Positions 1 to 5,363 of a DNA stretch of 5,363 bases are shown here, one piece after another. The DNA is from an uncultured Gammaproteobacteria bacterium. Its GTDB lineage: Bacteria; Pseudomonadota; Gammaproteobacteria; Chromatiales; Chromatiaceae. Both the position numbers and the translations under genes were made by a program. Below the pieces are notes generated by a model that saw nothing but the letters and a program-made list of their open reading frames with translations, made no database searches and was not told where the DNA came from. The stretch covers positions 1 through 5,363 of the forward strand of contig CALAZS010000023.1 of assembly GCA_937926265.1 (NCBI GenBank), written 5' to 3'. Position 1 is the first letter of the stretch; each line of letters begins with the position of its first letter.

Positions 1-349
1 TTGGCCGCCTGGTACGATGCGAGGACCCGCCAATTCTCGTCGAGCAAGACATCACCGTAGCCAAGCGTGGTATAAGTGACCATGGAGAAATAAACCGCCT
101 TCTCTAAACCCTCAAAAGCACCGATTGACAAGTATGCCCCGCTGCCCAGGCGGTCACCTCGATCAGCGTCACGATGAACATGCAGATCACGATCAAGCTG
201 AGACGCAAGACGCGACTGCACACCCCGAAAATTTTGCCTGTATCTGCCCTGTGGCGAGAGAGTTTCATGGTCAGCATCATTCCGGATGCGTGAATCGCTG
301 TTGTCAGAATCAGCATCATCGAAACTATTAAAATCTTAGTGAGAATCAT
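1..349 (-). pseudogene. Ion_trans_2-type K+ channel, frameshifted and cut by window edge
   Basis: Seen: the ATG at 349 opens a frame with a hydrophobic segment (residues 2-19), a basic loop (KLSRHR, then a second Arg/Lys-rich stretch) and a second membrane segment (about 49-64, ending EVTAWAAG). This frame stops at 104-106 after 81 codons, and its last ten residues look random. From position 140 down to 1 the -1 frame is open and encodes the expected continuation: AYLSIGAFEG, LEKAVYFSMV, TYTTLGYGDV, then WRVLASYQAAN to the window edge. TLGYGD (positions 51-68) is the K+ selectivity filter, preceded by a pore helix. The last inner helix should lie to the left of the window. Family knowledge: such small channels (PF07885) have a TM, a loop, a TM, a pore loop and a final TM, often annotated 'two pore domain potassium channel family protein'. 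The join at the G4 run suggests one lost G. The gene starts 15 bp after the OMF stop, with AAGG 8 nt upstream of the ATG. Channel identity is strong. Whether the gene is truly dead is uncertain. Confidence 0.82.
137..140 (-). other. Frameshift point: G4 run inside the K+ channel gene
   Basis: The plus strand reads CCCC, so the message reads GGGG. Upstream codons are GCA GCG GGG (A-A-G at the end of the second membrane segment). Downstream, the meaningful frame starts GCA TAC TTG (A-Y-L) and re-uses the last G of the run. A five-G run would give one uninterrupted channel reading. The rest of the reconstructed gene contains no stop within the window, so a single-base deletion or base-calling error is the simplest explanation. 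Confidence 0.8.
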
Positions 350-355
350 GACGAG

Positions 356-361
356 AACCTT
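356..361 (-). promoter_or_regulatory. Ribosome binding site of the channel gene (AAGGTT)
   Basis: AAGG sits 8 nt upstream of the ATG at 349, inside the 15-bp gap after the OMF stop codon. It supports 349 as the start of the channel gene and re-initiation after the OMF. Confidence 0.55.
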
Positions 362-364
362 GAT

Positions 365-1930
365 TTATTCGAGGACGCCGTCCCAGGCCCCGGTCCTCTC
401 GCGCATCTCGTCCTTGGTCGCTGCCGGCAGCAAATCGACGGGATCTTGCTGCCCGCGAATCTCCCAGCCGCCACCCAGCGCCCGGTAGACCTGGACCAGG
501 TTGGTGGCAACGCTTCCCTCGGTCGCGGCGAGAAGGTCCTGTTGCTGAACGTTGGACGCCAAGGTCGTGATCAGAGTGTTGAAGTCAATCTCGCCCTCCT
601 GGTATTGGATCACGGCTACGTCCACCGCTCGACGGGACGCTTCTGAGGCCGCCTCATACCACGTTAATTGCTGGTTTGATTTCAGGAAGGCGACGATGGC
701 GTTTTCCGTTTCGCCCTGGGCCTGCAATACCTGGTTGCGGTAATCGACCAGCAGCTGCTGAAAGAGCGCATCCTGGAGTCTCACGTTGCTGCGCAGGCGC
801 CCGTAATTGAGGACATCCCAGCTAAACGTACCGAACAGGCTCCAGAATTCCGTGTCGCTCTCGAACAGGTCGCGAGTTTTCAAGGCACTGGAACCAATCG
901 TGCCGCCGATCGACAGGTGAGGATAGAGTTCGGTCACGGCAAAGCCGATCTGGGCACTCTGCGCTGCGAGTTGCCTTTCCGCAATGCGGACATCCGGGCG
1001 GCGCCGGATGAGGTCCTGGGGCATGCCCAGCGCAACCGAGGGCGGTGCATCGGGGATTCCGGAGCTCGCTGCAAGCAGGCTGTTCATATCGTGGGGGGGC
1101 TTGCCAAGGAGGATCGCCAGTGAGTTCTTGAGCTGCTGCAGGGACGTCTCCAGCTCCGGCACACTGGCCCGCGTGTTGTTGAGCAAGGTTTCCGCCTGTC
1201 TCACGTCCAGGTCGCTGACTTCACCGGCGTCGAATTTTGCCTTGGCAATCCGGAAGCTCTCCTCCTGAAGCTCGATATTAAATTTAGCAGCAGCCAGACG
1301 CTCCTCGAAAGTCCGGATCAGGATATAGTTCTGAGACACCTGGGATACCAGCGAGACCAGTGCGGCGTCGTAGCCGGCAACGCTCGCATCGAGCAAAGCA
1401 GATTCCGATTCCACCAGTCGGCGGAATCGCCCCCAGAAATCCAGCTCCCAGCCAAGGTTAAAGCCCAAATTGTAATTGTTGAAGGTCAGTCCGCTCTCTT
1501 TCTGCCTTATTGCGGTGCCCGTCGCCTGTTGTTGCTGCGGGAACTGGTTGCCGATGGCGATGGCCAGTTGCTGCTGCGACTGCAAGACTCGCAACCCGGC
1601 GGAACGCAGGCTCAGGTTCTGCTGCAGCGCCGTCTCGACGAGTTGATCGAGGACCGGATCCTGAAATGCCGTATGCCACCACCTCGGGTCAACCGGCGGG
1701 TCACCACTGAGTTGAGAGCCCTCGATGTCAATCCAGTCGGGTTGGATTTCGGCGTCCGGGCGGACGTAATCAGGGCCCAGGTTGATGCAGCCGCTGACCA
1801 ACAGCATCAGCATCATTCCTGCCAAGGAAAAACGCAGCATTTTCAACAGTGAAGTCCCTGCCCTACTGTTCGCGGGCCTGCCAACCGATCCAGGTCTGGA
1901 ATCATATATCCACAGAGAATCCCGACTCAT
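365..1930 (-). CDS. Efflux outer-membrane lipoprotein channel (NodT/OprM family)
   Basis: The product is the trimeric TolC-like outer-membrane factor that forms the exit duct of the pump. Seen in the 521-residue product: a signal segment at about 31-47 with lipobox LVSGC (acylated Cys48), then NLGPDYVRP, the usual mature N-terminus of this family. Two outer-membrane efflux repeats (PF02321) follow, at about 92-280 and 300-485. Hallmarks are WWHTAFQDPVLDQLV (84-98), WELDFWGRFRR (161-171), the LIRRRPDVRIAE block (307-318), YPHLSIGG (336-343) and VYRALGGGW (481-489). The ATG at 1930 overlaps the adaptor's TGA by 4 bp and has GGAGGG 5 nt upstream, so it is the best-supported initiation site. It leaves an unusual 30-residue polar, Arg-rich leader before the hydrophobic core. 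A start at Met31 (1840) would give a normal 17-residue lipoprotein signal but has only a weak, distant RBS. TTG at 1846 is a third option. Family assignment is very secure; the exact start is not. Confidence 0.95.
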   Translation of the reverse strand: MSRDSLWIYDSRPGSVGRPANSRAGTSLLKMLRFSLAGMMLMLLVSGCINLGPDYVRPDAEIQPDWIDIEGSQLSGDPPVDPRWWHTAFQDPVLDQLVETALQQNLSLRSAGLRVLQSQQQLAIAIGNQFPQQQQATGTAIRQKESGLTFNNYNLGFNLGWELDFWGRFRRLVESESALLDASVAGYDAALVSLVSQVSQNYILIRTFEERLAAAKFNIELQEESFRIAKAKFDAGEVSDLDVRQAETLLNNTRASVPELETSLQQLKNSLAILLGKPPHDMNSLLAASSGIPDAPPSVALGMPQDLIRRRPDVRIAERQLAAQSAQIGFAVTELYPHLSIGGTIGSSALKTRDLFESDTEFWSLFGTFSWDVLNYGRLRSNVRLQDALFQQLLVDYRNQVLQAQGETENAIVAFLKSNQQLTWYEAASEASRRAVDVAVIQYQEGEIDFNTLITTLASNVQQQDLLAATEGSVATNLVQVYRALGGGWEIRGQQDPVDLLPAATKDEMRERTGAWDGVLE

Positions 1931-3036
1931 TCGGTCCCTCCGGCATCATACCTGGAGCCGCTCCTGACCAGCACGGAAGCGGTCGTCCCGACGCGCAGTT
2001 CAACTCCCTCCGGGATCTCGGTCAGATTGATCCGCACCGGGACCCGCTGGGCAAGCCTGATCCATTCAAAGGTCGGACTGACATTCGGCAAGAGTTCGAA
2101 ACCGGTACTGCCGTCCTGTTGTGAAATCCCCCAACCGAGGCTGTCGACATAGCCTTTGATCGGCTTGTCCGGGTAGGACATCAAAGTGATGATGGCGTTA
2201 TTATTTTTATTGATTCCCTCGACGTAGGTCTCCCTGAAATAGCCGACGACCCAGAAACTGTTGACATCGACCAACGCCAGAGCCGGCTGGTTGGCAACTG
2301 CCTGCGTTCCGATCCGCAGGTTCAGGTTGGTGACATAACCATCCACCGGTGCCCTGACCTGGGTGAATTCCAGGTTCAGCTCCGCCTGCCTGACCGCAGC
2401 CCGCGCCTGGCGGATACTGGGATTGGCGTCCCCCGCGGCGCCGAGATTGGCCTTCGTTTCTGCGAGAGTCGCCTCCGCCTGGCTCAAATCCGCCAGCGCC
2501 TTGGCCAGCGCCGACTGCGCCGAACTTTTTTCTTGCACCGCAACCTCGTAATTCGCCTTAGCTCGCTCCACCGCTTTCTCCGAAGTCGCCTTTAAAGGCA
2601 GCATCTGCTGCTGTCGTTCGTACTCGGCTTTGTTCTTATCGATGGTCGCTTGAACCTGCTTAATGTAGCTCTGCGACTGCTTCACGACCGCCCGGGAAGC
2701 CTCGACCTGAGCCGTGGCCGCCTCAACCTGCTTCTCCTGGCCGAGGTAAGTATCTCCGGTCAGATCATACTGCGCCCGCGCCTGGTCGAGGCTGGCCTGG
2801 AAAGTCCGTGGATCGATCTCGAAGAGCAGGTCGCCGGCCCTGACGAACTGATTGTCCCTGATCGGCAGCTGTATGATCGGACCCGAGATCCGCGACGTAA
2901 CCTGCACGACCTCGGCCCGGACCTGGCCATTGCGGGTCCAGGGATTGGTGACGTAGTCCCAGTATTTGATCAGGACGAGAAGGACGGCAAGCAGAACAAT
3001 TGATCCGGTCAGCAGATATTTTTTCAACTCTTTCAT
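1927..3036 (-). CDS. HlyD-family periplasmic adaptor subunit (AaeA/EmrA-like)
   Basis: The product is the membrane-fusion (adaptor) protein that links the inner-membrane transporter to the outer-membrane channel. Seen in 369 residues: a short basic N-terminus (MKELKK) and a single membrane anchor (about 8-24), not a lipobox. The first half of the lipoyl-like domain is at about 42-79 (VTSRISGPIIQLPIRDNQFV, then AGDLLFEIDP). A long Ala/Gln/Lys-rich alpha-hairpin coiled coil spans about 80-222. The second lipoyl half starts at VRAPVDGYVTNLNLRIGTQA (227-246). A beta-barrel region of about 250-356 contains the typical FWVVGYFRET and RLAQRVPVRINL motifs. Length and layout match EmrA/AaeA adaptors, which pair with MFS or FUSC transporters. 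The FUSC and DUF1656 neighbours make the AaeA-type role more likely than EmrA. The start lies 3 bp after the DUF1656 stop (TAG CCC ATG), with AAGGTG 6 nt upstream. The substrate is unknown. Confidence 0.95.
   Translation of the reverse strand: MKELKKYLLTGSIVLLAVLLVLIKYWDYVTNPWTRNGQVRAEVVQVTSRISGPIIQLPIRDNQFVRAGDLLFEIDPRTFQASLDQARAQYDLTGDTYLGQEKQVEAATAQVEASRAVVKQSQSYIKQVQATIDKNKAEYERQQQMLPLKATSEKAVERAKANYEVAVQEKSSAQSALAKALADLSQAEATLAETKANLGAAGDANPSIRQARAAVRQAELNLEFTQVRAPVDGYVTNLNLRIGTQAVANQPALALVDVNSFWVVGYFRETYVEGINKNNNAIITLMSYPDKPIKGYVDSLGWGISQQDGSTGFELLPNVSPTFEWIRLAQRVPVRINLTEIPEGVELRVGTTASVLVRSGSRYDAGGTE
1936..1941 (-). promoter_or_regulatory. Strong ribosome binding site GGAGGG deciding the OMF start at 1930
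   Basis: GGAGGG lies 5 nt upstream of the ATG at 1930 and within the last codons of the HlyD gene. With the ATGA stop/start overlap it indicates coupled translation. It favours the long OMF N-terminus over the Met31 start at 1840. Confidence 0.6.
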
Positions 3037-3039
3037 GGG

Positions 3040-3252
3040 CTACACCTTGAAGACAAAAATACCGATCAGGAGCGTATAGATCACCATCAGCGATAATGAA
3101 ATCAACGGCGGATAAAAGAAATACTTCGATAGTCGATAGCGGTTGAGTAATCGAAAGGTGATGACGGCGGCAATCACACCGAAGAAGCTGGCGATCAGCA
3201 ACGGCGGCAGATAAACGCCCCCGATCGCAATTTCATGGGGAATTGTACTCAT
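3040..3252 (-). CDS. DUF1656 small inner-membrane protein (AaeX-like)
   Basis: Seen: 70 residues with N-terminus MSTIPHEIAIGGVYLPPLL, a first membrane helix at about 15-34, a basic loop NRYRLSKYFFYPPL (37-50) and a second helix at about 50-67 ending FVFKV. Size (E. coli AaeX is about 67 residues), the 'E-I-x-I-G-G-V-Y-x-P-P' type N-terminus and the position beside HlyD and FUSC genes match the DUF1656/AaeX family. No molecular function is firmly established for the family. It is inferred to be an accessory subunit of FUSC-type pumps. The same frame stays open back to an ATG at 3399, but that extension overlaps the FUSC C-terminus and is polar and unlike the family. The ATG at 3252 has GGAAGG 8 nt upstream and lies 19 bp past the FUSC stop, so 3252 is chosen. 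Confidence 0.92.
   Translation of the reverse strand: MSTIPHEIAIGGVYLPPLLIASFFGVIAAVITFRLLNRYRLSKYFFYPPLISLSLMVIYTLLIGIFVFKV
3043..3048 (-). promoter_or_regulatory. Ribosome binding site AAGGTG of the HlyD gene, embedded in the DUF1656 C-terminus
   Basis: The last two sense codons of the DUF1656 gene (AAG GTG, Lys-Val) double as the Shine-Dalgarno sequence, 6 nt from the ATG at 3036. This fixes the adaptor start and predicts tight translational coupling. Confidence 0.6.
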
Positions 3253-3260
3253 CAGCTTTT

Positions 3261-3266
3261 CCTTCC
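3261..3266 (-). promoter_or_regulatory. Ribosome binding site GGAAGG deciding the DUF1656 start at 3252
   Basis: GGAAGG with an 8-nt spacer precedes the ATG at 3252. It lies wholly in the 19-bp gap after the FUSC stop codon and supports the short 70-residue product over the 119-residue frame. Confidence 0.6.
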
Positions 3267-3271
3267 CTGTT

Positions 3272-5363
3272 TTAGAAACGATCTTCCTGCCATGGCGTCC
3301 AGTCGATCGCTGCCGCCTTTCCGACATAGTCGACCAACGCTTCAGACAAGCTCCGAATCGCCCCGAGCAGGCGATAGAAATTGATCGCATCCTGCTCACG
3401 ATTCACTGTCTCGGGAGCCTTGTTCAGCGCTTCCTGCACTCGCTCTTCCAGTTGTAGCAGTTTATCATCCAGCAGGGTGCGCATTTTCATACCATCCAGG
3501 GTATCAGGGGCTGCTGCCATCTGTTGAAAGCATGACTGGACCTGAGTCAACCAGTTACGAAAGTCCCTGGCAAACTCCTGGACCACAAAATCTGCCTGCT
3601 TTGTATGGCATTCCTCTCTCAACAACTGAATACGGTAAGCCAGCGACTGCAGACTGGTTAACTGCATTTTCACCTGATCCATGGTTGTCCCGCGAAGATA
3701 ATGCAGATCGAGGAACGGTAGCCAGCTGCCAATTTTGTTCGGCAGTGTCGCCACCTCACGGGCATGAAAAGCCTGCCGCCAACGATGCATCCGCTTCTCC
3801 GGGTGCGATCGGTCCCAGCGCATTGTCCCCATCAGGTAGTCACAGCTGCGAAAAAAACGCCCGACCAGCCTGCGCACCGCCCGTTCCGGATGCGAGGAAA
3901 AGGGAATATGCGCGGTAAGCAGCAGAATCAGGAATAACTGAGCAAAGATCATGGCTGTGGTCGTAACAGAGAGGAAATGGTAGCTCTGTTGATTATTGAT
4001 CGAGGTCACGGAAAGCAACATCGCCAGACCTAACAATCTGCCGAGTAGCTGCCGGGGCTCGCTGTACAGATAGCAGATAACAAAGGTCGCAGCAAAAAGC
4101 AGCAGGCCGAGGCTGTGAAACCCCGACAAGGTTGGCATGACAAAAATATACAATACGGTGGCAAACAACAGTCCATTGGTGAGCGGGAGTATAAGTTTGG
4201 CAACTGCCAACTGGGGCATGTTAACAACAGCGATACCGATAGACGATGCCATAATAACCAGAGTGCTGCCACCCGGCAGATCCTGAACATAGAGATAAGC
4301 CAGCCAGACCGACCAGAAGACCACCAGGTAGCGCACGATACTCCCCAGGCGTTCCAGATCCAAAGACAATGGTTTCGACGCAACGAGCGGCACCTTGGTT
4401 GCTTCGCAGGCAGGACCATTCCCGGTGATGTCGGCTACGATCTCGAACAGAGTGCGGGTCAACTCTTCCAGGCCTGCCATCCGGTTGCTGGTCACGATGA
4501 CCGCGGCCCGTTCAAAATGTGAGAGCCTACTCAACCTGGCCCGATCTAACTGCAGCTGTACGGACCGCGGCAAACTTTCCGGAGGCTGCCCCGCCAGCAT
4601 GTCGGCAACCAGTTGCAGGCGGCGTTCAAGTTCGCCAGCAAATTTATCGAGGGAAGGCAGCAGTTGTGGCAGATCCAGTGACTGCACTTCGGCAGAGCTT
4701 TCCCGCCACCACTCCAGGGTCTTCATCAGCTTCGCCACCTGCTGCTGATAAGCTCGCCACTGGCCCGAGAGCTCCTGGACCGCGTAACTGTCGATCTCGG
4801 CAGCAGCCAGCAGCTGATCGAAACGGGCCTTCTGTTGCACCTGCCGGGCACTCAGTTCCAAAATCTCGCCTTCTCCCCCCTGTTGGCTGACCAGGCGCAG
4901 GCAGGCACGATAGTACTCGAGCTGCGTGACGGCCAGCTCACCGGTAGCGGCTTTGAAGGATTCATAACTACTGACCGGCCAGAGAAAGATCGACACCAGG
5001 GAGTAGACCAGGATACCCAGCCCGGTCTGCTGGGTCCGCAGCATGGCAATCTGGAAGGCATTGGCCGCATCCGCACCTCCGTTCACGCAGATAATGACGC
5101 AGACGAAGGCACTGACATGCCAGAAATAAGCGTTGCGACTGCCACTCATCATGTAGGCACAAAAAGTGGTATAGATGGAAAGGATGGCAATGAAGGCCCA
5201 GCGATCCTGAGGAAACAGTGCAATCAGGCTCAACGCCACGACCATTCCCATCAGCGTACCGACCATCCGCATCGCCGCCTTGTTTATCGATTGCCCGACC
5301 GTCGCCAGACTCACGAAAGCTACTGCGAATCCGGCCCAGAGCGGTTTATCCCAACCCATCGAC
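3272..5363 (-). CDS. FUSC-family inner-membrane transporter (AaeB/FusC-like), 5' end outside window
   Basis: This is the inner-membrane component of the pump. Relatives include AaeB (aromatic carboxylic acid efflux), fusaric acid resistance proteins and MdtO. The frame is open to the right edge, and the first ATG in view (5359, MGWDKPLWAG) falls where family members already enter a membrane helix. About 30-40 residues, including the first helix, are therefore probably missing, and 5359 is likely an internal Met. Numbering from that Met, there is a first bundle of hydrophobic helices at about 7-130 (including QSINKAAMRMVGTLMG, the short inter-helix motif, and FLWPVSSYESF at its end). A soluble, helical Gln/Leu-rich domain follows at about 131-335. 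A second helix bundle spans about 340-485 (RYLVVFWSVWLAYLY, then PGGSTLVIMASSIGIAV, ending LLLTAHIPF). A cytoplasmic C-terminal domain of about 200 residues (490-695) is rich in Arg, Gln and Leu. This duplicated TM-plus-soluble layout is typical of the family. The gene comes first of the visible operon genes; any promoter lies outside. The substrate cannot be inferred. Confidence 0.93.
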   Translation of the reverse strand, partial: SMGWDKPLWAGFAVAFVSLATVGQSINKAAMRMVGTLMGMVVALSLIALFPQDRWAFIAILSIYTTFCAYMMSGSRNAYFWHVSAFVCVIICVNGGADAANAFQIAMLRTQQTGLGILVYSLVSIFLWPVSSYESFKAATGELAVTQLEYYRACLRLVSQQGGEGEILELSARQVQQKARFDQLLAAAEIDSYAVQELSGQWRAYQQQVAKLMKTLEWWRESSAEVQSLDLPQLLPSLDKFAGELERRLQLVADMLAGQPPESLPRSVQLQLDRARLSRLSHFERAAVIVTSNRMAGLEELTRTLFEIVADITGNGPACEATKVPLVASKPLSLDLERLGSIVRYLVVFWSVWLAYLYVQDLPGGSTLVIMASSIGIAVVNMPQLAVAKLILPLTNGLLFATVLYIFVMPTLSGFHSLGLLLFAATFVICYLYSEPRQLLGRLLGLAMLLSVTSINNQQSYHFLSVTTTAMIFAQLFLILLLTAHIPFSSHPERAVRRLVGRFFRSCDYLMGTMRWDRSHPEKRMHRWRQAFHAREVATLPNKIGSWLPFLDLHYLRGTTMDQVKMQLTSLQSLAYRIQLLREECHTKQADFVVQEFARDFRNWLTQVQSCFQQMAAAPDTLDGMKMRTLLDDKLLQLEERVQEALNKAPETVNREQDAINFYRLLGAIRSLSEALVDYVGKAAAIDWTPWQEDRF

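Noticed and set aside
104..349. Complete 81-residue small membrane protein
   Set aside because: The last ten residues are out-of-frame noise; the -1 frame supplies the pore loop and TLGYGD filter, so this is half of a channel gene.
1529..1852. Plus-strand ORF of 107 codons opposite the OMF
   Set aside because: Low-complexity, Arg/Gln-rich translation without domain features, antisense to a clear OMF gene: a shadow frame.
3253..3399. Upstream extension of the DUF1656 frame to an ATG at 3399 (119 residues)
   Set aside because: It overlaps the FUSC C-terminus in another frame, the added residues are polar and unlike the family, and the internal ATG at 3252 has a good RBS and the right protein length.
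4030..4419. Minus-strand 129-codon ORF inside the FUSC gene
   Set aside because: Its hydrophobic, Cys/Ser/Trp-rich translation comes from out-of-frame reading of FUSC membrane helices; it has no independent RBS or recognisable domain.
3532..4890. Plus-strand ORFs of 117-135 codons opposite the FUSC gene
   Set aside because: Antisense shadows with Pro/Ser/Arg-rich composition that overlap each other in different frames and match no recognisable family.
1..5363. Terminators, internal promoters, insertion sequences, tRNA genes or CRISPR repeats
   Set aside because: By eye there is no convincing hairpin plus T-run, no inverted terminal repeat pair, no tRNA cloverleaf and no repeat array; all gaps between genes are 19 bp or less.

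Overview
The window carries five consecutive genes on the minus strand, packed like one operon. It encodes a Gram-negative tripartite efflux system followed by a broken potassium-channel gene. Reading in the direction of transcription (right to left), the order is: an FUSC-family inner-membrane transporter (its N-terminus runs off the right edge), a 70-residue DUF1656 membrane protein (AaeX-like), a HlyD-family periplasmic adaptor (AaeA/EmrA-like), a NodT/OprM-type outer-membrane lipoprotein channel, and a small K+ channel with a TLGYGD selectivity filter (its C-terminus runs off the left edge). Spacings are 19 bp, 3 bp, a 4-bp ATGA overlap and 15 bp, which suggests co-transcription and translational coupling. 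I see no internal promoter or terminator and no intergenic stretch longer than 19 bp.

The outer-membrane channel and lipoprotein signal show a diderm bacterium. The moderately high GC and protein style fit Proteobacteria or Desulfuromonadota-type bacteria, but I cannot name a genus. There are no mobile elements, RNA genes, CRISPR arrays or notable repeats.

The first four genes plausibly build one envelope-spanning pump. FUSC would move the substrate across or out of the inner membrane, the HlyD protein would bridge the periplasm, the OMF would form the exit duct, and the DUF1656 protein would be a small accessory membrane subunit. Characterised relatives (AaeXAB, FusA-E, MdtNOP) export aromatic carboxylic acids, fusaric acid or drugs. 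The substrate here cannot be read from sequence.

The most notable observation is at the left end. An apparent 81-residue ORF is only the N-terminal half of a K+ channel. Its continuation, with the whole pore loop and selectivity filter, lies in the -1 frame, and the two halves join exactly at a run of four G (minus strand). One missing G would explain it, so this is a sequencing or assembly error, a recent inactivating mutation or, less likely, a slippage site. A K+ channel as the last gene of an aromatic-acid-type efflux operon is itself worth following up.
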